Source of the DNA: UBA9300 sp964577305
GTDB taxonomy: Bacteria > Bacteroidota > Bacteroidia > Bacteroidales > VadinHA17
Assembly: GCA_964577305.1 (NCBI GenBank)
Contig: CAZNYS010000006.1
Span: forward strand, 1-64,000
Length of the DNA: 64,000 nt
Direction: 5' to 3'
The translations under genes and the position numbers were made by a program. The notes below the pieces were generated by a model that made no database searches, was not told where the DNA came from, and saw only the letters and a program-made list of their open reading frames with translations. This document shows, one piece after another, positions 27,017 through 36,384 of this stretch; positions within the stretch are counted from its first letter, which is position 1; every line of letters starts with the position of its first letter.

Positions 27017-27526
27017 TTATTTTAACCTTATAACTTCTTTAACTGTTTTTATTTCATCAAAATTAAAAGAGATCTCTTCAGTTTCTTTATTCTTTCTCCC
27101 GACGTTCACTTCTTTCTGCCGGGATTTCCGCTTCGCTCCAACCTTCGTTGTCTTCTCTAATTCAATCTCAAATCCTTCACCCTCGACATTCCTCAGTATA
27201 CCCCTGGTCTTTTTCCCTTGGTTGTCTATTACTTCAACGGGCCTGCCTATACTCATTTCATATTGTTCCCTAACCCTGAAGGGCAAGTTAAGACCGGGGG
27301 AAGATACGTTCAGCTCGTAATCTTCCCTGTCGCGATCAAGGTTTGCTTCAATATGCCGACTTATACCAGCACATTCATCAATAGTAATACCCGAGGGTTT
27401 ATTGACCAGGACACTAATCCTGTTCGTGGTCGATACCCTGGTGTCCACAAGGAAAATATCCTTGTCAGCTATAAAATTATTTACCAGCTCTTTTACTATC
27501 TCCTTGTTAATCACAATACTTAGCAA
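27017..27526 (-). CDS. rimP: Ribosome maturation factor RimP
   Basis: This 169-residue protein assists 30S subunit assembly. It shows the family blocks ITIDECAGISRHIEANLD and ELNVSSPGLNLPFR and an SH3-like C-terminal domain; the short C-terminal extension is Lys-rich. The ATG at 27526 is the first in the frame and follows a leader containing a hairpin. It is first in the rimP-nusA-infB operon, transcribed from a strong-looking promoter about 60-90 nt upstream. Confidence 0.93.
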   Translation of the reverse strand: MLSIVINKEIVKELVNNFIADKDIFLVDTRVSTTNRISVLVNKPSGITIDECAGISRHIEANLDRDREDYELNVSSPGLNLPFRVREQYEMSIGRPVEVIDNQGKKTRGILRNVEGEGFEIELEKTTKVGAKRKSRQKEVNVGRKNKETEEISFNFDEIKTVKEVIRLK

Positions 27527-27537
27527 TAATAAAATAG

Positions 27538-27553
27538 GGGACTCTGGTCCCCT
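27538..27553 (-). promoter_or_regulatory. Leader hairpin upstream of rimP
   Basis: GGGGAC (27538-27543) and GTCCCC (27548-27553) form a 6-bp stem with loop TCTG. It ends 11 nt before the rimP ATG, where it could mask or space the ribosome site. It has no T-run, so it is not a classical attenuator. Confidence 0.4.
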
Positions 27554-27582
27554 AAGAAGTCAAACACCCCTCAATCGCCTGC

Positions 27583-27613
27583 AAAAGTACAAATTTAATA
27601 TGAAATACACAAA
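27583..27613 (-). promoter_or_regulatory. Promoter of rimP-nusA-infB
   Basis: On the minus strand, TTTG (27613-27610) is followed after 19 nt by TACTTTTG (27590-27583). This is a full match to the Bacteroidota -33/-7 promoter. The predicted start near 27576 gives a leader of about 50 nt. Confidence 0.65.
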
Positions 27614-27652
27614 ACAAGGTGTGTTAGAGAAAAATAGCCTGCTTTATAAAAA

Positions 27653-27780
27653 GTTGAGAGAGTTGAGTAGTGTTGAGCGGAATACCGGTGGCATTCCTGT
27701 TGAGTTCACTGTGAAGGCTGATCAACTCAACCTTACTCAACACTACTCAGCAGGTCAATCGTAGATTGGCCGCTCAACTT
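27653..27780. repeat. GTTGAG repeat arms forming large dyads
   Basis: GTTGAG occurs four times in 27653-27706 and its reverse complement CTCAAC three times in 27725-27778, at 9-10-nt steps within each cluster. The longest exact pair is 14 nt (27664-27677 with 27736-27749). GGAAT/ATTCC forms a smaller inner dyad. It separates the 3' end of the export operon from the rimP promoter. Confidence 0.65.
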
Positions 27781-27792
27781 AACCTGGTGGTA

Positions 27793-28527
27793 TTAGATAA
27801 ATTTTTCCCTTTTCTGCAGGTTAAACAGACCAGCAAGGAGGAACACTATGATGGAAGTGAACAGTATTATTCTGTTATCGCGTACTATATTCGACCAGGC
27901 TGTTTCGCTAATGTCTTCGGGAGTACCAAAGGGGTTCAGAAACACATTCCATTTACTGGTTGCAAGAGGTTCCTGGAGGATAAGGAAGAAGAGGCCAAAG
28001 ATTATCATCAGCGCGGCTGTTCCGTTGCCGCTTCTGACAACGGTTGATATCATAAATGACATAACACCCAGGAAGAAAACAGGAAACAGAACATGATATG
28101 TTACTGCAAAAACAGGCATAGGAATTATGAGGAATGAGGATAGTGAAGTGAAAGCAAACAGGATGGCAAAGGTGATAATATAAATAAGTGCGATACGTAC
28201 AAGCCAAACTTTATACCTGTAATTTGGAATTCCAAAAAGTATTTCTATTGTTCTTGCATCCTGATCGTTCTGAATGCCGAAAACAGCAGGATAAAATACC
28301 AGCAGGATACCGCAGAAAACAAAAATTCCATAAAGGTCTTCCACCTTTGAGACGTCTTCGGTAAAGACATAGATAAGAGTCAGTCCGATATAAAAGGCAA
28401 TAGCCCCAATAAGGAACCATATAAACCTGTTGGCAAAAATGATTTTCAGGTTATACCTGATCATTTTAACAATAATATCGGCCATACTGGCTATCTTAGT
28501 TAATCTGCTCATTTTCTCTGATTTCAT
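27793..28527 (-). CDS. ABC-2 type transporter permease
   Basis: This is a hydrophobic protein of up to 244 residues with about six membrane segments after residue 30 (for example FIWFLIGAIAFYIGLTLIYVF). It has the ABC-2 layout, including a cytoplasmic DQDARTIEILFGIPNYRYKVWLVR-like coupling region near residues 87-110. The frame overlaps the upstream RND-ABC gene by 32 nt. A later ATG at 28485 would avoid the overlap and still precede all membrane segments, so the start is uncertain. It is the last gene of the export operon and has no stand-alone ATPase beside it. The ATPase fused to the preceding RND pump is its most likely partner. Confidence 0.8.
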   Translation of the reverse strand: MKSEKMSRLTKIASMADIIVKMIRYNLKIIFANRFIWFLIGAIAFYIGLTLIYVFTEDVSKVEDLYGIFVFCGILLVFYPAVFGIQNDQDARTIEILFGIPNYRYKVWLVRIALIYIITFAILFAFTSLSSFLIIPMPVFAVTYHVLFPVFFLGVMSFMISTVVRSGNGTAALMIIFGLFFLILQEPLATSKWNVFLNPFGTPEDISETAWSNIVRDNRIILFTSIIVFLLAGLFNLQKREKFI

Positions 28528-31500
28528 TTTTACTTTTTCTCAACAGCCACAGGTATGAATCTTCAAGGTTGGGGTTTACTTCAATGGCACTGTAATAGGG
28601 TTTATTTTCGGAAATACATCTTACCCTTACACTTCCTTTTTCCGACATGTGATGAACAACCATATGTTCAGATGCAACCTTTCTGAATTCTGATACAGGA
28701 ACATTAAACTGCCATACTCGTCCCTCGGCTTCTTTTGTCATATGGCTGGGATGACCAAGGAATTTCATATATCCTTTATCCAGAACAGCCACTTTATTGC
28801 ATGAGCTTGATATATCTTCGATAATATGAGTTGAGAATATAACCACCCTCTCCCGGCTCAGTTCCACCAGGAGGTTCCTGAACCTTATCCTTTCGCGTGG
28901 ATCAAGGCCTGCTGTCGGCTCGTCAACTACCAGTATTCGCGGAAGGTGAAGCAGTATCTGTGCAATACCAATTCTCTGTTTCATACCTCCCGAGTATGAT
29001 CCTATTTTTTCATCTTTCCGCTCGTGCATATGCACTGCATTAAGAACATAATGAACACGCTCGTTCCTGGTTTTTGTGTCGGTAATATTTTTCAATATAG
29101 CCTGGTGTTGCAGGAATTCCCATGCAGTCATATTTTCATATGTCCCAAATTCCTGCGGCAAATAACCAATTAGTCCCTGCAATTCTTCACGTTTTTCGGC
29201 AACATCAAGTCCGTTGATCCATATTTTCCCATAGCTCTGATCCAGTATACCGCATATTATCCTCATCAGTGTTGTTTTACCTGCACCATTCGGGCCCAGC
29301 AATCCAAACATGCCACTACCTATCTCCAGGGACACTCCTCCAAGGGCCTTGAATGGTTTACGTACTTTACCTATGAGCGGTGTAGCGAGCACAAGCTTAT
29401 AATAAGCTTTCCTGAGGTTCCTGAATTTACCTTTCAACCGGTATATATCAGTGCTCTTCTCACTGAGGTATCTACCTGTTGACCAGATCATAAGGCCTGT
29501 ATACCATAAAAAGCCAATAACGATTACCGCGGCAAGATTATTCCACTTTAGCTGGAATATTATAAGGTTAATAAATGGTACAAGCCAGACTATGGCGATA
29601 TTAAGGGAACTTTTGAAAAATGGAGGTATTCTTCTCTTTTTCCTGAGAACGGAAGTTACGGGGAACCATATAACAATAAGCATAAACCAGCTTATGATAC
29701 TGAAGAAGAATATCCAGAAACCTTTTTGTAAATACATGTAAGTAAAATAAACCAGGAATCCGAGCACAGGTATTTGCCAGATAAACTGGTCGAGGTCTCT
29801 TAGCGAATCAGGATCCTTTTCCAGGCCAAGGCGGCGTCTTATCTTTTTACCTGCCTTCCATTCTCTTACCAGCCTGGGATCACGGTCATATATCTTGACA
29901 AGGCTCCTGATTACTATATTTACAGGTTTACCTTCAGCAATAACGGTATCACGGGCTTTCCTCAGGCTGGTTTTTACAAACCATGTCACGGCAGGGACGA
30001 GTATAATTGTCAGAATGGTGGCTATGAGCTTCCACAGGAACTTATCAATATTAAGGTAGATCATTGCAATAAGAAAAATAAAAACAATCAGCATGATTAG
30101 TTTTATTTTCCAGGACTGGGACCTGATCCATGATATGGAGTTTTCAAGCCCTGTGTAGAAAGTTGGAATGAAAACCAGCGTAAGCATAGTACTCAGGGCA
30201 AGTCCTCCTATAACAGTTATGGCGAAGGAAGCACCAATTATGGAAGCATATTCTGACTTGCCCATGGCCAGGGGCATCAATGCCACTATAGTGGTTATAG
30301 CAGTAATTAGTATTGGCCGTACACGTGCCAGTCCTGCCGTCATAAGCGCACGTGATCGTCGGTATCCTCTCTTTCTGAGGATATTTGAGTAATCGACCAG
30401 GATAATACCATTATTTACCACCACACCAAGAAGTATAAGAAAGCCCATAAGTGTATTTGCATTAAGCAATGAATTACCTGTAAGAATAAGTGTAATAAGT
30501 GATCCGAGTGCAGCCAGTGGTATTGAAAGCATCAGTACAATGGGCATTGACAATGATTCGAAAACTGCAGCAAGGATCATAAATATCAAAAGAAAAGCAA
30601 TACCTATCAGGTAGTAAAAATCTTTCAGCTGATCTTCTTCATGTATTACTTCAATTGCAATGCCTGAGGGTATGTTCATTCCTGAGATCAGGTTATCTAT
30701 CTCTTCCCTTGCACCTTCCAGCAGGGTCTTGGATGAATTTATTTCATCATTGAACCTGTAAGTTACTGTAATACTTTTTTCCTGGTTCTCACGGTGAATG
30801 TTACCCATGCCGTAGGAAAAAACTATGCCGGCTATCTCTTCCATCTCAACAATATTGCCATCTGCCCCCGATATCTGTAATTGTTTCAGGTCATCAATAT
30901 TCTTATACTCTTCTTCCTGGTCTTCCTCCCTGTCGTATTTAATTATTATATCATATTCTTCATTATCCTGTTTGAACTTTACTCCTGAGGAATATTCCGG
31001 CTGAAATGATGCCAGTTCCAGGGCAACATTATTAAGGCTGATATTATTTCTGCTCATCATCTCAGTATTAAAATTCAGTTGAACTTCAGGTGTGTTATCC
31101 TGTATATTGACATTTACAGATCTGATGGTATTCAGATCTTCCAGGTAATATTCCATATCATCGGCCAGATCTCGCATCTTGCTGAAGTCCTGACCTTTGA
31201 CTATTATACTTTCTGACTGTGTTCCGATACCGAGCATACGGGTAAATCCCTCTCCCGGGTTAACACCGCCGGTACCTCCACCTCCGCCCATTCCTCCACC
31301 CGAGGCAATTTCATCCATCGTGATTTCAGCGTCCCCAAAATCATTTACTCTCTCGTATATATCATTTTTTATTTCAGCAAGTTTCCGGTCGCTTTCTTTG
31401 TCCCAGTCTTCCTTTAGCTGCACAGTAAGAGAAGCCTGGTCGTCTTCAATTTTTGATATTATATCACCTTTCTCTGGCAGGTTATCAAGTCTTTTCTCCA

Positions 31501-33235
31501 GTTCTGTCACCAGGGCATCAGTCTTCTCAAGAGTAGAGCCGGCAGGCATTATTATACTAACAGGGAAACTGGCTGTTTCGATTTCTTCAAGTGTATTGAT
31601 ACTGAGTCCCAGGCTTATGAGAAGGGCAGCAAAGAAAACAACCAGTGTGCCTATTATTGTTGAAGCCGGACGACGCATACTTGCCTTGAGAATTAGCAGA
31701 TAATATTGTATCAGTCGATCATGGATCGATAGTCTTTTGAATATTTGTGATTTACTTTTTTTCGACCATGACAGAAGGTAATGAGTGGCCATAGGTATAA
31801 GAAGGAGTGCCACAGCAAGTGATACCAATAGTGTGGATATTATGGAAACCCCTATGTTTTTTCCAATTATTTTTACCAGGAAATTATCGGAAAAAACGAA
31901 AGGAAGGAAAACAATAATGGTTGTCAGGGTAGCTGCTATCACTGCCCTGTAAACCTCCCTGGTACCTTTTCTGACTGATTCATCTGTACTTAACCCGCTG
32001 CCGGCAAGCCTGTAAATGTTTTCAAGAACAACAACTGAATTGTCGATTAGCATACCTATGGCAAGGGCCATACCAATCAGTGTGAGGCTGTTTATGGTTA
32101 TTCCGGCTGCATAGAAAAAGTTGAAGGCTGTGAATACAGATACTGGGATTGAAAAGGCAATGATAAAAACCAGTCTCATATTCCTGAGGAAGAACCACAA
32201 TATTATTACCGCAAGAAGTCCACCAACCAGGGCAAGATTAATTATCTGGTCAATATTCTTCTCCATCACTTCAGCATTATTGTTCTGTACAATTACTTCC
32301 ACTCCTGATGCTGCAAGCTTTTTGTTAAGGTCATTTATGACCTCAATAGTATGATGCGAGAGATCAATGATATTAGCCTGATTATCGTAAACGAGGTTAA
32401 TAGTAACTGCATCAAGACCATTAACACGGCTGTATGATTCTTCTTCTTTCACGCCGAAGAATATTTCTGCAACGTCTTTCAGAAGTACAGGCCCCTGTGG
32501 GTTTACGATTATATCTCCAATATCAGACACATTGGAATATTCAGCTGATATATTAACAAAAAATCTTTTTTCACCTTCATATACACGACCGGCAAAAACT
32601 TTGTCTATACTGTTGGAGGCAATAAGTGACCTGACCCTGTTCATTGTTATACCATTAGCCTTGCAGGCTTCTTCATCAAGTCTTATCTCGATGGAGCTTT
32701 CCCTTCCTCCGAATACTTCAACCCCGGCAATTCCGTCAATATTTTCCAGTTCAGGTTTTACGTCTTTGTCGGCTATATTCCTTATCCTGTCGACACCCCC
32801 GCTACCTCTTACCTGGAGGTCCATAAACTGGGTGTTGAGCTGCTCCAGGTCGATCCTTATTATATTTATCATGAATTCTTCCGGGAGTGTTTGGGATAGT
32901 ATATTAACTTTTTCCTGTAACTTGAGATATGAGTATTTAAGATCGGCATTCTGGGTGTAGTAGATCATAACCATTCCATACCTGGAGGTAACAGTTGATT
33001 CTATTTTTTCAACATCCTCAAGCGTTCCAACCGCCCCTTCAACAGGTATTATGGCCTGGTTTTCAATATATGATGGATCAACGTCAAGTACTGAACTTAC
33101 CTGGACTATTAAGGTTGGTAATTGTGCATTGGGGTACAGTTCAACCCCCAGTTGCTGATATGATACATAACCGAGTAAAGTCAGCCCTATAAAGAGCATG
33201 CTGATGAGGGTCTTTCTTTTGATTATAAATTCCAT
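28496..33235 (-). CDS. RND efflux permease fused to a membrane linker and an ABC ATPase
   Basis: This is one continuous 1579-codon frame. Residues 1-1035 are a complete RND (AcrB-superfamily) pump: a first membrane helix, a large periplasmic loop, TM4 with IGMLIDNS (D398-N399), a second periplasmic loop with a Gly-rich stretch at 645-662, and TM10 with VVVNNGIILVD. Residues 1043-1252 add about six further membrane segments. Residues 1285-1579 are an ABC ATPase with Walker A GPNGAGKT (K1320), signature YSGGM (1414-1418) and Walker B D1438-E1439. The ATPase resembles the separate one at 42365. Normal RND pumps end near 1040. The gene starts 6 nt after the first RND pump and overlaps the ABC permease. 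Energy coupling of the fusion is inferred, not known. Confidence 0.88.
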   Translation of the reverse strand: MEFIIKRKTLISMLFIGLTLLGYVSYQQLGVELYPNAQLPTLIVQVSSVLDVDPSYIENQAIIPVEGAVGTLEDVEKIESTVTSRYGMVMIYYTQNADLKYSYLKLQEKVNILSQTLPEEFMINIIRIDLEQLNTQFMDLQVRGSGGVDRIRNIADKDVKPELENIDGIAGVEVFGGRESSIEIRLDEEACKANGITMNRVRSLIASNSIDKVFAGRVYEGEKRFFVNISAEYSNVSDIGDIIVNPQGPVLLKDVAEIFFGVKEEESYSRVNGLDAVTINLVYDNQANIIDLSHHTIEVINDLNKKLAASGVEVIVQNNNAEVMEKNIDQIINLALVGGLLAVIILWFFLRNMRLVFIIAFSIPVSVFTAFNFFYAAGITINSLTLIGMALAIGMLIDNSVVVLENIYRLAGSGLSTDESVRKGTREVYRAVIAATLTTIIVFLPFVFSDNFLVKIIGKNIGVSIISTLLVSLAVALLLIPMATHYLLSWSKKSKSQIFKRLSIHDRLIQYYLLILKASMRRPASTIIGTLVVFFAALLISLGLSINTLEEIETASFPVSIIMPAGSTLEKTDALVTELEKRLDNLPEKGDIISKIEDDQASLTVQLKEDWDKESDRKLAEIKNDIYERVNDFGDAEITMDEIASGGGMGGGGGTGGVNPGEGFTRMLGIGTQSESIIVKGQDFSKMRDLADDMEYYLEDLNTIRSVNVNIQDNTPEVQLNFNTEMMSRNNISLNNVALELASFQPEYSSGVKFKQDNEEYDIIIKYDREEDQEEEYKNIDDLKQLQISGADGNIVEMEEIAGIVFSYGMGNIHRENQEKSITVTYRFNDEINSSKTLLEGAREEIDNLISGMNIPSGIAIEVIHEEDQLKDFYYLIGIAFLLIFMILAAVFESLSMPIVLMLSIPLAALGSLITLILTGNSLLNANTLMGFLILLGVVVNNGIILVDYSNILRKRGYRRSRALMTAGLARVRPILITAITTIVALMPLAMGKSEYASIIGASFAITVIGGLALSTMLTLVFIPTFYTGLENSISWIRSQSWKIKLIMLIVFIFLIAMIYLNIDKFLWKLIATILTIILVPAVTWFVKTSLRKARDTVIAEGKPVNIVIRSLVKIYDRDPRLVREWKAGKKIRRRLGLEKDPDSLRDLDQFIWQIPVLGFLVYFTYMYLQKGFWIFFFSIISWFMLIVIWFPVTSVLRKKRRIPPFFKSSLNIAIVWLVPFINLIIFQLKWNNLAAVIVIGFLWYTGLMIWSTGRYLSEKSTDIYRLKGKFRNLRKAYYKLVLATPLIGKVRKPFKALGGVSLEIGSGMFGLLGPNGAGKTTLMRIICGILDQSYGKIWINGLDVAEKREELQGLIGYLPQEFGTYENMTAWEFLQHQAILKNITDTKTRNERVHYVLNAVHMHERKDEKIGSYSGGMKQRIGIAQILLHLPRILVVDEPTAGLDPRERIRFRNLLVELSRERVVIFSTHIIEDISSSCNKVAVLDKGYMKFLGHPSHMTKEAEGRVWQFNVPVSEFRKVASEHMVVHHMSEKGSVRVRCISENKPYYSAIEVNPNLEDSYLWLLRKSKNEIRENEQIN

Positions 33236-33241
33236 AACAGT

Positions 33242-36200
33242 TTACTCAGCTTGAGGAATTACAGTTTTTTTATTACCGCTTACCATATCTTTAAGTGCAT
33301 CCAGTGCCCAGTATACACAGGGTATGACAACCAGTGTCAGTATTGTTGAGGTTACAAGACCCCCGATAACGGCAAGTGCCATAGGAGACCTCAGTGAAGC
33401 ACTTTCTCCGAAGCCGAATGTAAGGGGCAACAGTGCCAGTATGGTTGTCAGACTGGTCATAACAATAGGTCTTATCCTTTGTCCGCCTGCTTCAATTATT
33501 GCCTGGCGCCGGCCTAATCCATCCATCCGGAGTTGATTGATCCTGTCAATAAGAATGATCGAGTCATTTACGGCAATACCCGCCAGCATGATAATACCTA
33601 TATATGCCATAATATTGAGAGTTTTGCCCAGCAGGAAAAAAATCCATACCGATCCTACAACTGCCAGTGGTATGGTAAGAAGAATAACAAAGGGATGAAC
33701 CAGTGACTCAAATTGAGATGCCAGGACCATATACACAAGAATTATAGACAGTATAAGGGCAAAAGTTAGATTCTTCATTGAATCTTTTCGCTTCAGTTCC
33801 TCTCCTGTAATAATAGTCCGGTAGTCAACCGGCAGGCTTATTCCTGCCAGTTTTTCTTCCGTCTGCCTTACTATCTCATCAAAGGGGACATTCTTGTCCA
33901 CCATGGCATATACATAACTGGTCCGTACCTGGTTATTCCTGTTTATCTCACGGGGTGCCTTTACCCTGTTTATTTTAGCCAGTTCACTGAGTGGTACAGA
34001 TACCGAACCGGCATTGATAATAAGATTCTGCAGGCTTTCAAGAGGTATTTCTTCCAGTTTAACTGTTATATCCTTTAATTCACCACCCTGTTCAAAGTCA
34101 CCTGCAGCGGAACCTGTAAGGTAAGACTGCACCTGGGAGATGATGCTTTCTACAGTCACGCTATAATAACTTGCCTTGTACCTGTCGATCACAATATCAA
34201 CCTCGGGTGTACCTTCATCAAGTGAACTGCTGATATTATATATATCTTCTGATTCTGTAAGCCTGTTTTTTACTTCATCAGTCAATTCCTCAATTACATC
34301 CAGATCCTCACCTCTGACTTCAACAACCAGGGGAGATTCATCAGTTCCAAGTGTTGTTTGCAGGGCTGTCTCTTCTCTTTTAAAACTTACCTCAATGTCC
34401 TGAAACGAACTAAGCTTTTCCTGTATCAGTTCAATAGCATTATCAGAGTACATTGAATATTCATCAGTAAGAAATACTCTTATCATTGAAGTATTCTCAT
34501 CCCTGAAAAGATCTGATTCGCCACTGCCTGTTGTAGTAGCCATACCCGAATGGCTGTACAGCATCTTCACCTTATCACCCAGCAGATCTCTAATAATATT
34601 TTCAATTTTACCTGTTGTTTCAGCTGTCCTTTCCAGCCTTGTACCCTCCTGCAATTTCAGTTCAATGGTAAATTCTGATGATTGGGCCCGGGGCATGAAT
34701 TCACTACCCACTTTCGGGAGAATATATGCGGTGGCTGCCAGCAGGATCAGCGATAGAATTATTACCAGTCCTTTTCTTGCAGTTATCTTTTCAAGCCAGC
34801 CTGGATACCATTTAAAACTGACTGCCCTTTCCTTCCTTTTTGATTTTTTGTCCTTGAAAAAGGTTGTTACCAGGAGAGGAATAACCAGGATAGCCACAAA
34901 GAGGGAAGACAAAAGTGAAAAGGCCACTGTCCATGCCTGGTCTTTGAAGAGTTCGCCCGAAGCACCCTGCAGGTATACTATAGGCAGAAAGACGATTATT
35001 GTTGTTATTGTAGAAGCTGTTATTGCACCTCCTACCTGCGCGGTACCCGTTATAGCTGCCTCCTTCAGCGACATGCCAGATTCATAATTACGGAATATAT
35101 TCTCCAGCACGACTATAGCATTATCAACCAGCATACCTGCTCCGAGAGCCAGACCGCCAAGGGTCATTATATTAATCGTAAGATTATTAAAATACATAAG
35201 GTTGAAAGTCGCAATTATGGATATAGGAATGGCTATACTTATAACCAGGGTGGTGCCTATACGCCGGAGGAATATGAAAAGCACGAAAACAGCCAGTATT
35301 ATACCAAAAAGAGCCGTTTTCTCTACTTCACCAATAGCATTATCTATGAACTGTCCCTGGTCCTGCACTACTATAAACTCATAACCGGGAAGAGCTTTTT
35401 TAAGCTCTTCAATTGCTTCTGTAAGTTCTTCAACAGCATTTACAGTATTATATCGGGGCTCTTTATAAATGGATAGTCCTATACATCTCTCACCGTTAAT
35501 GGTCACGATGTTTTCAGGGTCTTTATTCGCGACGTATACATCTGCAACATCACTCAGGTATACAGGTATTCTCTCTGCAGCATCCAGAGTTTCCACTGAA
35601 CTTCCGGCCTGGGAGCCTTCAGCTATCTCCCTGAAGCCAAGGATTATATTTTCCAGGTCATCAACTTCTTCAATTACACTTACCCCTTTAACTACATACC
35701 TTGTCCCCAGATCGGTTATTGAACCACCCGACACATTACGGTTATAACTGTTTATCTGCTGGGCAATATCACCTGTAGATATATCATAAGCCTCAAGCAA
35801 ATACTTATTTGTCTCAATAACCACCTCACTTTCTTCATGCCCTGACAGTTGAATATCTGCTATACCTTCGAGCCGGATCAGCTCATTACGGATATAATTT
35901 TCGGCTGTCTGCCTCAGCTCATCCATATTACTTATCCTGTCATGTTTCAGGGCCAGGATCATTACCGGGGTGGCATTGGGATTATATTGTGTTATATTGA
36001 ACTCATCAAGATCGGCGTTCTGGCTGAATGAACTGATATCTTTCTGAAGATCAAGAAACGCTTCATCCATGTCTTTATTCCACGCATATTCAACCACTAC
36101 CTGTGCTGTACCTACCATTGAAACAGATGAAACATTAATAGCATCTTTCTGTCTCATGGCTATTGACTCAACCTGGTCAACATACTGTTGTTCCATTTCT

Positions 36201-36373
36201 TCAGGTGGGCGCTCACCGGCCTGCAGTTCAATATATATTTTAGGATTATTCAGATCAGGAAACAAATCTGTTCCGAGCTTCCCAAAGGAGATTATTCCAA
36301 GCAGTATAATGCCAAGTACCAGCATAAGTACAGTTACCGGATTTTCAACTGCAAATCGGGCTATTTTTTTCAT
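33242..36373 (-). CDS. RND efflux transporter permease
   Basis: This 1043-residue inner-membrane pump is of normal RND length, with twelve expected membrane segments and two large periplasmic loops. TM4 reads GAGMLVDNAIVVLENI with D417-N418, where AcrB has Asp-Asp. TM10 reads AVNDSIILID, with Asn in the AcrB Lys940 position. These features resemble non-proteobacterial HAE/SwrC-like pumps. It follows the adaptor gene by 11 nt and precedes the RND-ABC fusion by 6 nt, so the two pumps may pair as a heteromer around one adaptor. The substrate is unknown; lipids or amphiphiles are an inference from the surrounding ABC parts. Confidence 0.92.
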   Translation of the reverse strand: MKKIARFAVENPVTVLMLVLGIILLGIISFGKLGTDLFPDLNNPKIYIELQAGERPPEEMEQQYVDQVESIAMRQKDAINVSSVSMVGTAQVVVEYAWNKDMDEAFLDLQKDISSFSQNADLDEFNITQYNPNATPVMILALKHDRISNMDELRQTAENYIRNELIRLEGIADIQLSGHEESEVVIETNKYLLEAYDISTGDIAQQINSYNRNVSGGSITDLGTRYVVKGVSVIEEVDDLENIILGFREIAEGSQAGSSVETLDAAERIPVYLSDVADVYVANKDPENIVTINGERCIGLSIYKEPRYNTVNAVEELTEAIEELKKALPGYEFIVVQDQGQFIDNAIGEVEKTALFGIILAVFVLFIFLRRIGTTLVISIAIPISIIATFNLMYFNNLTINIMTLGGLALGAGMLVDNAIVVLENIFRNYESGMSLKEAAITGTAQVGGAITASTITTIIVFLPIVYLQGASGELFKDQAWTVAFSLLSSLFVAILVIPLLVTTFFKDKKSKRKERAVSFKWYPGWLEKITARKGLVIILSLILLAATAYILPKVGSEFMPRAQSSEFTIELKLQEGTRLERTAETTGKIENIIRDLLGDKVKMLYSHSGMATTTGSGESDLFRDENTSMIRVFLTDEYSMYSDNAIELIQEKLSSFQDIEVSFKREETALQTTLGTDESPLVVEVRGEDLDVIEELTDEVKNRLTESEDIYNISSSLDEGTPEVDIVIDRYKASYYSVTVESIISQVQSYLTGSAAGDFEQGGELKDITVKLEEIPLESLQNLIINAGSVSVPLSELAKINRVKAPREINRNNQVRTSYVYAMVDKNVPFDEIVRQTEEKLAGISLPVDYRTIITGEELKRKDSMKNLTFALILSIILVYMVLASQFESLVHPFVILLTIPLAVVGSVWIFFLLGKTLNIMAYIGIIMLAGIAVNDSIILIDRINQLRMDGLGRRQAIIEAGGQRIRPIVMTSLTTILALLPLTFGFGESASLRSPMALAVIGGLVTSTILTLVVIPCVYWALDALKDMVSGNKKTVIPQAE

Positions 36374-36384
36374 ATTGGAAATGC

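Noticed and set aside
28496..33235. The RND-ABC fusion as an assembly or frameshift artefact
   Set aside because: The frame is continuous for 1579 codons. The joint is not abrupt but a ~240-residue membrane domain, and all motifs on both sides are intact. Only read data or relatives could still overturn this.
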